Source of the DNA: Chryseobacterium edaphi
GTDB lineage: Bacteria; Bacteroidota; Bacteroidia; Flavobacteriales; Weeksellaceae
DNA length: 64,000 bases
Assembly: GCF_025628985.1 (NCBI RefSeq)
Contig: NZ_JAOTEM010000001.1
Span: forward strand, 1,550,001-1,614,000
Reading direction: 5' to 3'
In this document: piece by piece, positions 33,697 through 42,821 of the stretch
Layout of the letters: the number at the start of each line of letters is the position of its first letter
Position numbering within the stretch: position 1 is the first letter of the stretch
The notes under the pieces: generated by a model
Seen by the model: the letters and a program-made list of their open reading frames with translations, nothing else
Told to the model about the DNA's origin: nothing
The model's database searches: none
Program-made: the position numbers and the translations under genes

Positions 33697-35043
33697 TTAT
33701 TTTTCAAAAACAGCAAAATCAGAAACTTTAAAATTAAAATCTTTTCCTTCACTGAAATCTCTCTTTGTTTTGTCAAAAACATTTTTGAAAGTCCCAGTTA
33801 CATTTTCATCCTGAATGGTGAAATTTACGGGCTCCTTTGAAAAATTTAAAACCACTAAAACCTCATCTTTCCCATTCTTTCTTACGTATGCCAGAATTTT
33901 ATCATTGGCAGTTGTGTTCAGAAGATAAGTTGAAACTGCAGAATCTCCACCTCTCAAAGCTGGATTTGATGATTTTAAACTTAAAAGGGTTTTATAGAAG
34001 TCGGCCATATCGTATTTTCCATTCCACTCGATGACGTCTTTTTCGAAGAACTCCAATCTCTTCATATTGGGAAGCTCCTGACCGGAATACAGCAGTGGAA
34101 TCCCGTTCCATGTGGCAGAGAAAACAGCCATTGGCTTCGTAATATCACCGTATTTCTCGAATTCTGTTCCGTTCCACGAGTTTTCGTCGTGATTTGTTGT
34201 AAACCATGCTCTCATAGATGCATCTCCAATCGCTGCATATTTTTTGAGCAAATCTGTCAATTCACTAATCGCCTCGCTCTTTTTGTAATAATCTTCAGAT
34301 TTGTGCATCCATTTCCAGGAATAACTTGCGTCGAAAACTTTACCGTAATCCGGATTTTCCAGTTCGTCGTATTCGCCTATAAAGAAAAGAGGTTTTATTT
34401 TTTCCACTTCAGGTCTTGCTTCTATCCAGAAATCGACTTCAACCCATGAAGCCAAATCACATCTGAAACCGTCGATGCCTGTTTCTCTTACCCAGAATTT
34501 CATTGCATCGATCATTTCCTTTCTCATCTCCCTGTTTTTATAATCCAGTTCGATGATATCATCCATTCCTGAAGCTTTGTGAAAACTTCCGTCGGGATCT
34601 TTTAAATAAAATTCAGGATGAGTTTTTGTCCATACATGATCCCAGCCGGTGTGATTGGCCACCCAGTCGATAATCACTTTAAAGCCCAACCGGTGCGCTT
34701 CGTTGACCATATGTTTAAACTCATCCATGGTACCGAATTCCGGATTGATCGATGTGTAATCTGCAGCAGCATACTGACTTCCTAAACTTCCTTTTTTATT
34801 GAGTTGGGCAATTGGAGTAACGGGCATAAACCACAGTGTTTTCACACCCATATTTTTCAGTCGAGGCATTTCTTTTTCAAATGCTTTGAAGGTGCCTTCC
34901 TGAGTATATTGTCTTAGATTGACTTCATAAATGTTGGTAGTATGTTTCCATTCCGTAGGTAAATCCATATTTTTTCTGATGTTTTGCGTAGTGCAGGACA
35001 AAAGTCCCAAACCGACAGTTGCGAGTAAAATTGCTTTCCTCAT
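33697..35043 (-). CDS. Alpha-amylase family glycoside hydrolase (GH13), lipoprotein
   Basis: A 448-residue surface or periplasmic lipoprotein: MRKAILLATVGLGLLSC gives a signal and lipobox. The frame is open 11 codons upstream, but this ATG gives the proper signal. GH13 barrel motifs in order: 'GFKVIIDWVANHTGWDH' (region I), 'GFRCDLASWVEVDFW' with the nucleophile Asp (region II), 'FFIGEYDELENPDYG' with the acid Glu (region III), 'AWFTTNHDENSWNG' (region IV). A C-terminal beta domain ends 'FKVSDFAVFEK'. It would hydrolyse alpha-glucans. It lies two genes downstream of the GH3 enzyme; membership in the neighbouring utilization locus is uncertain because the linkage type differs. Confidence 0.93.
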   Translation of the reverse strand: MRKAILLATVGLGLLSCTTQNIRKNMDLPTEWKHTTNIYEVNLRQYTQEGTFKAFEKEMPRLKNMGVKTLWFMPVTPIAQLNKKGSLGSQYAAADYTSINPEFGTMDEFKHMVNEAHRLGFKVIIDWVANHTGWDHVWTKTHPEFYLKDPDGSFHKASGMDDIIELDYKNREMRKEMIDAMKFWVRETGIDGFRCDLASWVEVDFWIEARPEVEKIKPLFFIGEYDELENPDYGKVFDASYSWKWMHKSEDYYKKSEAISELTDLLKKYAAIGDASMRAWFTTNHDENSWNGTEFEKYGDITKPMAVFSATWNGIPLLYSGQELPNMKRLEFFEKDVIEWNGKYDMADFYKTLLSLKSSNPALRGGDSAVSTYLLNTTANDKILAYVRKNGKDEVLVVLNFSKEPVNFTIQDENVTGTFKNVFDKTKRDFSEGKDFNFKVSDFAVFEK

Positions 35044-35164
35044 ACATTTAATTTTAACAAAAATAACGAATTGCAAACTTAATAGGGAATTGAGAATGGT
35101 AAATTTTACAAGATTTCAGATTTTTATTATGCTTATCTTATTAAATCAAATTTTTCAGAAAACT

Positions 35165-35190
35165 AAAAAGCCATTCTTGGAGAATGGCTT
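35165..35190 (-). terminator. Intrinsic terminator of the 133-residue secreted protein gene
   Basis: Minus strand: AAGCCATTCT, loop CCA, AGAATGGCTTTTT, 15 bp after the stop codon. Confidence 0.8.
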
Positions 35191-35204
35191 CGTATATTTT
35201 GTAT

Positions 35205-35606
35205 TTATTGATAAATAATAACGTTATCTTTTTTAATCTGATAGCGAGTTTTTTTAAAAGGGGTTAAAACATAACTTTCTTTAATATTACTTCCACTCTT
35301 CCATATCTTTCCTTTTCCCTGTCTTGTAAGGATAATACTCTTTGCTGCGCCATCTGGAATAAAAATCTCAGCTTTTTTCATGTTTTTACTAAAAATTACA
35401 GCCGTCATCGAAGTATAACTTTTATCAGAGTTCACCTGGTTTAATTTAATTTTTTGCTCAAAAACCCTTACACATGTATTTCTGATTTGTGAATAAGTGT
35501 AACCTGCAGAAGCAATACAACCATGAACGTCTTTGTCTCCACCTACTTTTTGTGCGAAAGTCAGAGAACCCAAAAACATTACGCCAAATAAAATTACTTT
35601 TTTCAT
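35205..35606 (-). CDS. Small secreted protein of unknown function
   Basis: A 133-residue exported protein (signal MKKVILFGVMFLGSLTFAQ). The mature part has a Cys pair near the N-terminus (DVHGCIASAGYTYSQIRNTCVRVFEQ), suggesting a disulfide, followed by a beta-rich region 'MTAVIFSKNMKKAEIFIPDGAAKSIILTRQGKGKIWKSG'. Similar small proteins with the C-x-A-S-A-G-Y-x-(Y/W)-S pattern occur in Flavobacteriia; no function is known to me. It has its own terminator and is flanked by GH3 and GH13 genes. Confidence 0.7.
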   Translation of the reverse strand: MKKVILFGVMFLGSLTFAQKVGGDKDVHGCIASAGYTYSQIRNTCVRVFEQKIKLNQVNSDKSYTSMTAVIFSKNMKKAEIFIPDGAAKSIILTRQGKGKIWKSGSNIKESYVLTPFKKTRYQIKKDNVIIYQ

Positions 35607-35681
35607 ATTTTAATTATTTATGTCTTACAAAACAAATTTATAATAAAAAAATAAGATTCACCAATTTACTTTTTATTCATT

Positions 35682-35709
35682 AAAAAAGCCATTCATTTTG
35701 AATGGCTTA
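35682..35709 (-). terminator. Intrinsic terminator of the GH3 gene
   Basis: Minus strand: AAGCCATTCA, loop AAA, TGAATGGCTTTTTTA, just after the stop. Its stem resembles that of the next terminator at 35165. Confidence 0.8.
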
Positions 35710-35715
35710 TGAATA

Positions 35716-38043
35716 TTATTTTGTCCAGTTGATTTTTGCATGTTTTACCTCCTCGGAATTTGTACCGATCATGATATCAAAATCTCCCGATTCCCAATCA
35801 TATTTTAAATCTCCGTTGTAGAATTTTAAATTTTCCGGAGTAATGTCGAAAGTAATTTTTTTAGATTCTCCTTTTTTCAGCATTACTTTTTGGAATCCTT
35901 TCAATTCTTTTACCGGTCTTGTGATGCTTCCGACCATATCTCTGATATATAATTGAACAACTTCTGCTCCATCGTAATTTCCAGAATTCGTAACAGTTAC
36001 AGAAGCTTGAATCGTTTGATTTCCTTTTGGATTTGCATTAGAAACCGTAACCTCTGAATAATTGAATTTCGTGTAACTCAATCCGTAACCAAACGGATAC
36101 AACGGTGTATTACATTCATCCATATAGTTTGAGCGGAATCTTTGATATTCACATTTATCAACCAATTTCTGGTCTAAAGGACGACCTGTATTTTTAGCAT
36201 TATAATAAATCGGAACCTGTCCTAAACTTCTTGGGAAGGTCATCGGCAGTTTTCCGGAAGGGTTCACTTTTCCAAAAAGAACGTCAGAAATGGCATTTCC
36301 GGCTTCTGAACCAGCAAACCAGACATTTAAAATCGCATCAGGTGTATCTTTTACATTCTTCAGAGCTAACGGACGACCTGTGAAAAGCACCATTGCGATT
36401 GGTTTTCCCGTCTTTTTTAATTCGTTTAATAAATCAACCTGAGACTGAGGAATTGTAATCTCCGTTCTTGATGAAGATTCTCCACTCATTTCTGCAGATT
36501 CTCCGATCGCTAAAATAATAACGTCTGATTTGTTGGCAATGTCAATTGCTTCTTTTAATAAAGCTTCTTTGGAACGGCTGTCTCTGTCAGTTTTTTTACC
36601 GTGAGCTGCATAAATATCTTCTAATTTTGCATCATAATCGATGTTTGCACCTTTCGCAGAAACGAATTTCACTTCTTTTCCGAAATTCGCCTGAAGACCC
36701 TGCATTAAATTAACCGCTTGATCATGTTTTGCAGCAACGCTCCAAGTTCCTGCCATGTTCAATGAATTATTCACCAATGGTCCGATCACAGCTACCGTTC
36801 CTGATTTTTTCAACGGAAGAACCTGATTGTCGTTTTTCATTAATACCATTGACTGAGCCGCAGCATTTCTTGCAATATTTCTATTTTCCATGCTGTACAC
36901 TTCTTTTGCCGCCAATTTCGCATCTCCATATTTGTAAGGATCTGTAAACAAACCTAAGTCATATTTAGCTTCAAGAATTCTTTTTGCAGCCATATCGATT
37001 TCAGCCTGAGTCACTTTCCCTTCCGATAAAGACTTTTTAAGTGTTGTTAAAAATCCTTCACCCACCATATCCATATCGATTCCTGCTTTTAAAGCTAAAG
37101 CTGAAACCTGCTGAAGATCTCCCATTCCGTGGTCAACCATTTCATTGATTCCGGTGTAATCTGTAACAACAAAACCTTTGAAGTTCCATTTATTTCTTAA
37201 AACTTCCGTTTGAAGCCATCTGTTTCCTGTCGCAGGAATCCCATCAACTTCATTGAAAGAAGCCATCACAGAAGCAACACCTGCGTCAACAGCCGCTTTA
37301 TAAGGTGGAAAATATTCATTGAACATTCTTACGTGACTCATGTCAACCGTATTGTAATCTCTACCCGCTTCACCTGCTCCGTACAATGCAAAATGCTTTA
37401 CGCAAGCTAAAATTGTATTACCAACAGATAAATCTTTTCCTTGGTAACCGTAAACCATATTTTTAGCGATTTCACTTCCTAAATACGGATCTTCACCAGA
37501 ACCCTCGGAAACCCTTCCCCATCTTGGTTCGCGGGAAATATCCACCATTGGAGAATACGTCCAGTTGATCCCATCAGAAGAAGCCTCTTTTGCCGCAACT
37601 CGTGCCGACTGCTGAACCAAATTCATGTCCCAAGAAGCAGCTAAACCTAATGGAATCGGGAAAGTGGTTTCATAACCGTGGATTACGTCCATCCCGAAAA
37701 TCAAAGGAATTTTCAGACGGCTGTTTTCAACGGCAACTTTCTGAACGGCTCTGATTTTATCTGCCCCTTTTATATTGAATAGTCCACCGACTAAACCCTG
37801 TTCAACTTTTTTTCCGATATCGGAACTTTTTGCCAAACCTGTAGTAAAATCGCCTGAACTTGGTAAATTCAGTTGCCCGATTTTTTCATCTAAAGTCATT
37901 TTCGACAAAAGATTATCTACAAAAGCTTTCTTTTTAGCCTGATATTGAGCCGTCTGATAAGATTGAACGGGCTTCGTTACCATTTCCTGCGCCGAAAACA
38001 TCGGAGCAAGTGCTAAAGTTGCAATTACAATTAACTTTTTCAT
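35716..38043 (-). CDS. bglX: Beta-glucosidase BglX-type (GH3), secreted
   Basis: A 775-residue periplasmic exo-beta-glucosidase. Signal peptide at 1-18 (MKKLIVIATLALAPMFSA). N-terminal GH3 barrel (about 45-390) with 'KIGQLNLPSS', 'IPLIFGMDVIHGYETTFPIPLGLAASWD', 'ILACVKHFALYGAGEAGRDYN' and the nucleophile Asp in 'FKGFVVTDYTGINEMVDHG'. The GH3 C-terminal domain carries 'GESAEMSGESSSRTEI', then a fibronectin-III-like domain (about 690-770). Usual BglX length. It follows the esterase and two GH144-type genes of the utilization locus and would turn sophoro-oligosaccharides or other beta-glucosides into glucose. A dispersed repeat lies in its upstream gap. Confidence 0.95.
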   Translation of the reverse strand: MKKLIVIATLALAPMFSAQEMVTKPVQSYQTAQYQAKKKAFVDNLLSKMTLDEKIGQLNLPSSGDFTTGLAKSSDIGKKVEQGLVGGLFNIKGADKIRAVQKVAVENSRLKIPLIFGMDVIHGYETTFPIPLGLAASWDMNLVQQSARVAAKEASSDGINWTYSPMVDISREPRWGRVSEGSGEDPYLGSEIAKNMVYGYQGKDLSVGNTILACVKHFALYGAGEAGRDYNTVDMSHVRMFNEYFPPYKAAVDAGVASVMASFNEVDGIPATGNRWLQTEVLRNKWNFKGFVVTDYTGINEMVDHGMGDLQQVSALALKAGIDMDMVGEGFLTTLKKSLSEGKVTQAEIDMAAKRILEAKYDLGLFTDPYKYGDAKLAAKEVYSMENRNIARNAAAQSMVLMKNDNQVLPLKKSGTVAVIGPLVNNSLNMAGTWSVAAKHDQAVNLMQGLQANFGKEVKFVSAKGANIDYDAKLEDIYAAHGKKTDRDSRSKEALLKEAIDIANKSDVIILAIGESAEMSGESSSRTEITIPQSQVDLLNELKKTGKPIAMVLFTGRPLALKNVKDTPDAILNVWFAGSEAGNAISDVLFGKVNPSGKLPMTFPRSLGQVPIYYNAKNTGRPLDQKLVDKCEYQRFRSNYMDECNTPLYPFGYGLSYTKFNYSEVTVSNANPKGNQTIQASVTVTNSGNYDGAEVVQLYIRDMVGSITRPVKELKGFQKVMLKKGESKKITFDITPENLKFYNGDLKYDWESGDFDIMIGTNSEEVKHAKINWTK

Positions 38044-38107
38044 AAATCTATCTTCTTAAATTATAGTTTCTTTTTTTTAAAAAATTTTTTAATAACGATT
38101 TATTTTA

Positions 38108-38192
38108 AACGCAAAGTCGCAAAGATTTTCTTTAACAATTGTTATGTTTTTAAGATCGCAAAGGCGTTTCACTTAGCTAAGATCACAAAGTT
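38108..38192 (+). repeat. Dispersed 80-bp repeat, copy 3
   Basis: AACGCAAAGTCGCAAAGATT, then GATCGCAAAGGCGTT, then TCACTTAGCTAAGATCACAA. It sits between the GH3 start and the esterase stop, in the same orientation as the other copies. Confidence 0.75.
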
Positions 38193-38220
38193 ATTAATCA
38201 TTATTATTAATTTAAATGAA

Positions 38221-38931
38221 TTATTTATCTTTTCTTTTTGACAACATCCATTCATATAATTTAGGATTTGAGTAGGTAGAATCCCATGAATTGTGGTTGT
38301 CATTTGGAAAAATTGTCAATTCCGCCGTCGGATTGATTGGGTGTAATGCTTGATAAAAATTTAAAGCATTTTCAGGTAAAACTACATCATCCATTCCGCC
38401 ATGAAAAATTTTCATATTTAACTTCTTGTATTGATCGATGTTTGCATACATCACTCTATCTGTCGGTGCACAAACTGATACCACTGCCGCAAACATTTCA
38501 GGATGCTCCATTGCCAATTTTAATGTTCCCCAACCTCCCATTGAAAGTCCGGTAAGATAAATTCTGGAAGCGTCAACTTTATATTTTGACTGAATTTCCT
38601 TAATTAAATTATAAATCGTCACCGTATCCCACCACATATTTTCAGGACACTGAGGTGCCAAGATTGCGACAGGTTCCTTGATCAGATTTTTATAGGTGAA
38701 AGGACTATGAGCCTTTACAATTTCAAGATTAGTTCCTCTTTCGCCGGAACCATGAAGAAAGACTATCAGAGGAACATTTTTTCCTTTTGCATTTTGAGGG
38801 TAATCCAAGATGTAGGATATTTTTTCCTGTCTTTTAACTTCTTTATTTAATTCTCCTCTTATTTCCTGAGCATTTGCACTCATTGAAAATAAAAGAGGTA
38901 GTAGAAAAGCATATTTTAGTTTAAATTTCAT
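38221..38931 (-). CDS. Secreted alpha/beta-hydrolase esterase (PHB-depolymerase/dienelactone hydrolase-like)
   Basis: A 236-residue exported hydrolase with signal peptide MKFKLKYAFLLPLLFSMSANAQ. Oxyanion motif LIVFLHGSGERG, nucleophile elbow GLSMGGWGT, Asp in 'KIFHGGMDDVVLPENA', His in 'FPNDNHNSWDSTY'. Homologues are common inside Bacteroidota polysaccharide loci, where they probably remove ester substituents from the glycan. It lies 20 bp downstream of the second GH144-type gene, so it is co-transcribed. If the glycan is beta-1,2-glucan, an esterase could remove succinyl-type decorations, but this is speculation. Confidence 0.88.
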   Translation of the reverse strand: MKFKLKYAFLLPLLFSMSANAQEIRGELNKEVKRQEKISYILDYPQNAKGKNVPLIVFLHGSGERGTNLEIVKAHSPFTYKNLIKEPVAILAPQCPENMWWDTVTIYNLIKEIQSKYKVDASRIYLTGLSMGGWGTLKLAMEHPEMFAAVVSVCAPTDRVMYANIDQYKKLNMKIFHGGMDDVVLPENALNFYQALHPINPTAELTIFPNDNHNSWDSTYSNPKLYEWMLSKRKDK

Positions 38932-38951
38932 TGACTGTTTAATTTAGAAAT

Positions 38952-40331
38952 TTATTTTATTCCGTATTTAGGTGACTGAAAACTTAATTTCTTTAATCCT
39001 TGTTGGATTTCAGGAGCATTCATAAATAATTTCCATAAAAATCCTGTTCTGTAATTTTCAATCATTGGAGCAATTGTACCCTGATCGATCGCTAAGTACC
39101 GAGGCGTTGTCCAATTGTTATAATTGATTGAAGTTGCGTCGTAAGGTCCTGCAGAACCGATAAATTCTGGTTTTTGAGTGTAAATAAATCTCAAAAAATC
39201 CATTGATTCTTTCGGTGAATACGGAAAACTGCTCAAAGCCGCAGTCGGAGTAATTATCCCATGATCATTTTGTGGAAAATGAGCGTCGTAACCTACACTT
39301 CCGTCTTTATTTCTTGAATAACTTGCGGTTAATCCCCAATAATTTGGTCCGTAACCTTTCCATTGTTTTGGATTTTCAAGACAGTATTTGTAATCAATTA
39401 AAACCTGATTTTTATTTAAATCAAAGTAATTTTTAATTAATTTATCTGATAAATTGGTCGGATCTAAACCGATGTAAGAATATTGCGTCCAAAATAATGG
39501 ACCCCCGTATTCTTCGGCTCCATTGTGCTTTACATACATTGGAAGTCCGTATTTTTCTTTGTCTGAAAGGTAAGTTCCGTTTCTTGTCCAGCCTTTGTAA
39601 TACGTTTCGGCATCGATGGAATAAGTAGGTGATGAAGCAGCTAAAATATAAGTAATCAAGCATTCGTTATAACCTTGTAATGGAAAATTCATTTCCCATT
39701 GATATTCAGGTGACCAATGCCAATATAGAACTTTTTCGCCTCCTTTTGTGTACCAGTTCCACTGAATTCCTTTCCAAAGTTCATCACATTTTTTTGCTAA
39801 TGCTTTTTCTTCAACATTTCCGTTTTTAAAATATTCACGAACCATTAAAATCCCTGAAGTTAAAAATGCTGTTTCTACCAAATCTCCGCCATTATCTTTT
39901 TTACCGAAAGGAACTGTTTTTCCTGTTTCTCCATTAATCCAATGCGACCAAGCTCCTTTATGACGATCTGCTTTTGCAAGAAAATCCATCATTGTGGTCA
40001 ATCGCTTTACCGCATCTTTTCTTGGAACAAAACCTCTTTCTACCCCGACTAATATTGTTGCTAAACCAAACCCTGATCCACCCGTTGTAATAACGTGTTT
40101 ATCATTATCCGGATAGATATCGTCTTCGTGATAGCGTTCTCTTCCTAATTTTGAATTGGGTTCTGCGTAATCCCAGAAATATTTTAAAGCATCTTTTTGG
40201 ACTTTGTCAAGTAGTTGTTCGTCTGAAATATTGTTTTTTACAGTGATTGCTGTACTACTGTGAGAATTTGAAGGTGTTTTGCAGGAAAATAATGTTAAGA
40301 CTAAGACTCCTGTGAGTGCGAATTTTTTCAT
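38952..40331 (-). CDS. GH144-type 'glucoamylase' domain lipoprotein (copy 2)
   Basis: A 459-residue lipoprotein (MKKFALTGVLVLTLFSC lipobox). The frame is open 16 codons further up, but this ATG gives the signal. It belongs to PF10091, named glycoamylase but founded for CAZy purposes on GH144, whose studied members cut beta-1,2-glucan. Marks: 'DALKYFWDYAEPNSKLGRERYH', 'GGSGFGLATILVGVERGFV', 'GAWSHWINGETGK', 'DNGGDLVETAFLTSGILMVREYF', 'WYTKGGEKVLYWHWSP', 'GYNECLITYILAASSPTYSID', 'WGLTASYSRNKDGSVGYDAHFPQNDHGIITPTAALSSFPYSPKES'. Tandem with a clear paralog upstream, separated by a hairpin. Acidic residues in these conserved blocks are likely catalytic. Confidence 0.9.
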   Translation of the reverse strand: MKKFALTGVLVLTLFSCKTPSNSHSSTAITVKNNISDEQLLDKVQKDALKYFWDYAEPNSKLGRERYHEDDIYPDNDKHVITTGGSGFGLATILVGVERGFVPRKDAVKRLTTMMDFLAKADRHKGAWSHWINGETGKTVPFGKKDNGGDLVETAFLTSGILMVREYFKNGNVEEKALAKKCDELWKGIQWNWYTKGGEKVLYWHWSPEYQWEMNFPLQGYNECLITYILAASSPTYSIDAETYYKGWTRNGTYLSDKEKYGLPMYVKHNGAEEYGGPLFWTQYSYIGLDPTNLSDKLIKNYFDLNKNQVLIDYKYCLENPKQWKGYGPNYWGLTASYSRNKDGSVGYDAHFPQNDHGIITPTAALSSFPYSPKESMDFLRFIYTQKPEFIGSAGPYDATSINYNNWTTPRYLAIDQGTIAPMIENYRTGFLWKLFMNAPEIQQGLKKLSFQSPKYGIK

Positions 40332-40343
40332 TTTAAATTTTAT

Positions 40344-40382
40344 TAAAAAAACTTTGCTAAAGATTTTAAACTTTAGCAAAGT
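40344..40382 (-). terminator. Hairpin between the two GH144-type genes
   Basis: CTTTGCTAAAG, short AT loop, CTTTAGCAAAG, followed on the minus strand by a T-tract. It lies between two same-strand genes of one locus, so it may only partly stop transcription. Confidence 0.75.
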
Positions 40383-40388
40383 AGTAGA

Positions 40389-41780
40389 TTAAAATCCGTA
40401 CTGCGTAGAGTGAAATCCTAATTTAATAAGACCCTGTTTTACATCTGGAGCATTCATAAATAACTGCCACAAAAACTGAGATTTATGATTTTCTATCATT
40501 GGTGCGATTGTTCCCTGATCGATCGCCAAATATCTTGGAGTCACCCAATTATAATGAATTGAATATGCGTCATATGGTCCTGCAACACCGATATATTTAG
40601 TATAATTTTCATTGTACAAAAACCGCAGCATATTCATACTTTCTGTTGGCGTATATGGCATACTTGAAAGTGCTGCTGTTGGTGATATTACTCCTAAATC
40701 ATTGTTAGGCTGATGTGCCGAATATCCTGTAGAACCATCTGTATTTCGAGAATAACTGGCCGTTAATCCCCAACTTTTTGAATTATAACCTTGCCATCCT
40801 TTTGGATTAGTTACAGAATACTGATACATAATTTTGGCGTGATTGGTTGTTGCATTGCCATAATTTACATAATCATCTGTTAAACCCCGTGGATCTAGCC
40901 CCATGAATGAATAATGTGACCAAAACATTGGTCCTACTGTATTTGCAGCTCCATTATGACTGACAGTTAGAGGGAAACCATATTGTGATCCAGCGTTTGC
41001 AATTGCACCACTTCGCGCCCAACCTTGCTGATAAACCGGTTTTGTAATCGTAGAAGTGGGTGAAGCTGCTGCCATTACATAAGTGATTAAAGTTTCGTCA
41101 AAACCTTTCAATTGCATATTCATTTGAAAACTGAAATTTGGAGACCAATGCCAGTATAATGTATTTTCACCTTTAGTATACCAATTCCATTCGATTCCTT
41201 TGAAAAGACTATCTGCTTTTTGAGATAAAGCAAGCTCCGAAGAGTCTGTAGAATTTTTAAAGTATTCTCGTACACAAATAAGACCTTGAGATAAAAAAGC
41301 TGTTTCAACTAAATCTCCTCCATCGTCTTGTGGACTGAAAGGAATTACCTGTCCGTTGGTACCATTCATCCAATGTGGCCATGCTCCGTGAAATCTGTTT
41401 GCATTCTGAAGAAAATTAAGTGCTGTCGTAAGTCTTGAAACTGCTTCCGCCCTTGCAACATAGCCATTTTTGATTCCTACCAAAATTGTCATCAATCCAA
41501 AACCAGATCCTCCCGCCGAAACAACGTTAGCATCTTGTCCCGGATTATCGGTATGATATCTTTCTCTCGCCAGTTTTGAATTGCTTTCCGCATAATCCCA
41601 AAAATACTTTAATGCATCTTTCTGAACCATTTCGATGAGTTGGGTGTCGGTATAATTGTTTGGAACTTCTATTCCACCGCCACCGCCAATAGGCGTACCT
41701 GCACTTGGTGTGCTATCTTCGGATGAGCACGAAGTAACAATTAATCCTAAAAAAAATATTGCTGCTGTAAACTTTTTCAT
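40389..41780 (-). CDS. GH144-type 'glucoamylase' domain lipoprotein (copy 1)
   Basis: A 463-residue lipoprotein starting at ATG 41780 (MKKFTAAIFFLGLIVTSC); a TTG two codons earlier also opens the frame. A Gly/Pro-rich tether (about 20-40) precedes the PF10091/GH144 domain: 'DALKYFWDYAESNSKLARERYH', 'GGSGFGLMTILVGIKNGYV', 'GAWPHWMNGTNGQ', 'DDGGDLVETAFLSQGLICVREYF', 'WYTKGENTLYWHWSP', 'GFDETLITYVMAAASPTSTI', 'WGLTASYSRNTDGSTGYSAHQPNNDLGVISPTAALSSMPYTPTES'. It differs from copy 2 throughout, so the duplication is old. The lipid anchor and locus position suggest an outer-surface endo-glucanase, with copy 2 perhaps acting on different chain lengths. Confidence 0.9.
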   Translation of the reverse strand: MKKFTAAIFFLGLIVTSCSSEDSTPSAGTPIGGGGGIEVPNNYTDTQLIEMVQKDALKYFWDYAESNSKLARERYHTDNPGQDANVVSAGGSGFGLMTILVGIKNGYVARAEAVSRLTTALNFLQNANRFHGAWPHWMNGTNGQVIPFSPQDDGGDLVETAFLSQGLICVREYFKNSTDSSELALSQKADSLFKGIEWNWYTKGENTLYWHWSPNFSFQMNMQLKGFDETLITYVMAAASPTSTITKPVYQQGWARSGAIANAGSQYGFPLTVSHNGAANTVGPMFWSHYSFMGLDPRGLTDDYVNYGNATTNHAKIMYQYSVTNPKGWQGYNSKSWGLTASYSRNTDGSTGYSAHQPNNDLGVISPTAALSSMPYTPTESMNMLRFLYNENYTKYIGVAGPYDAYSIHYNWVTPRYLAIDQGTIAPMIENHKSQFLWQLFMNAPDVKQGLIKLGFHSTQYGF

Positions 41781-41791
41781 ATTCAAATATA

Positions 41792-41820
41792 TAAAAAAAG
41801 AGCCCGATAAGGGCTCTTTT
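41792..41820 (-). terminator. Terminator hairpin after the LamG gene
   Basis: Minus strand: AAAGAGCCC, loop TTAT, CGGGCTCTTTTTTT. It ends the SusC-SusD-LamG unit and lies just before the first GH144-type gene, allowing different expression levels for binding and enzyme genes. Confidence 0.85.
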
Positions 41821-41824
41821 GAGA

Positions 41825-42805
41825 TTATCTATTATCTTTTTCTAACTTATATAGAGCGATGACATCGCCGTTCGATAGAGCTGTGTTATATATTCGAAAT
41901 TCATCAAGCTGACCTGCAAAACTCGTTGCCCAGTCTTGTTGTGAACCATTATTTAACGGTGGCATAGTCTCAAACTGATGAGATCCAAAAACAACTTTGC
42001 CATTAGTTCCTACCATCTGTAACTGTCCGTAACCCTGAGCAGCGCCTCCTGAATTATTAATATCTCCCGGATCACTTGCATACCAAGGTGCAGAACCTTG
42101 TAACCCTGCAGCAGGTGCATAAGCAAAACCAACTAAATTACTTGCAGGCTCACCATTTACATAACAGCTTACTCTGCTCGTTATCGCATTATAAGACATT
42201 GTAATATGCACCCAGTTATTTTTCTGGCCATCAATATTCATTATTACATTTTGTCCTTTCCATGAAACACCTGGTCTTCCATTTTCAACACCTAACTTTA
42301 ATCGTAATCTATCAGGCTTTGAACTATCTGGATTTTCTAAAAAAACATTTATACCTCCCCAAAATTCTGTTGGCCTTACTATGCTAAAGATTCCTTGTGC
42401 ACCTTTTCCTTGACCTGGAATGACCGGATCAACAGTATTTGCGCTTTTCATCCAAAAACTTAAAGTGAAGCTATTCAAATTAGTGATTGCAGTCGTGGCA
42501 TTCCCTATTGCGTATCTCATTTGTGAGCTGGAACCGTCATATGCGTTACCTTTTACTCCAGCAACATAAGCAATATTTGTTGGCATGCCATCGGTTATAT
42601 TATTTTTGGCGTCTGTGAGATTATTTTCAAAACTAAGCTTTGCAACTAGACTACTCGAAGCAATTTCGTCTGAGTTCGCATACCCGCCAATTTCGGCGTA
42701 AGGAACTGGTGGATTATCTTTATCAATGCTATCTTCGCAGCTTAACAATATTGTACTGAGCATCAATGCAGAGCCAACGTATTTCAATTTTTTGTACGAT
42801 TTCAT
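41825..42805 (-). CDS. LamG-domain surface lipoprotein
   Basis: A 326-residue lipoprotein (MKSYKKLKYVGSALMLSTILLSC lipobox). After a linker, a concanavalin-type LamG/Laminin_G_3 domain runs from about residue 50 to 320: 'LVAKLSFENNLTDAKNNITDG' at the start, 'FTLSFWMKSAN', 'WVHITMSYNAITSRVSCYVNGE', 'FAGQLDEFRIYNTALSNGDVIALY' at the end, the usual final strands. Placed right after susD, where SusE/SusF-type surface glycan-binding proteins are found, so a glycan-capture role is likely. No catalytic motif seen. Confidence 0.88.
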   Translation of the reverse strand: MKSYKKLKYVGSALMLSTILLSCEDSIDKDNPPVPYAEIGGYANSDEIASSSLVAKLSFENNLTDAKNNITDGMPTNIAYVAGVKGNAYDGSSSQMRYAIGNATTAITNLNSFTLSFWMKSANTVDPVIPGQGKGAQGIFSIVRPTEFWGGINVFLENPDSSKPDRLRLKLGVENGRPGVSWKGQNVIMNIDGQKNNWVHITMSYNAITSRVSCYVNGEPASNLVGFAYAPAAGLQGSAPWYASDPGDINNSGGAAQGYGQLQMVGTNGKVVFGSHQFETMPPLNNGSQQDWATSFAGQLDEFRIYNTALSNGDVIALYKLEKDNR

Positions 42806-42821
42806 ATTTTTTCTATTTGTA

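Noticed and set aside
33697..35043. GH13 amylase as a core member of the SusC/D locus
   Set aside because: It acts on alpha-glucans, is separated by two terminators and an unrelated secreted protein, and lies next to the RAYT unit; membership is possible but not supported.
38952..41780. Two GH144-type genes as an assembly duplication
   Set aside because: The proteins differ along their whole length, with different signal peptides and linkers, so this is an old paralog pair.
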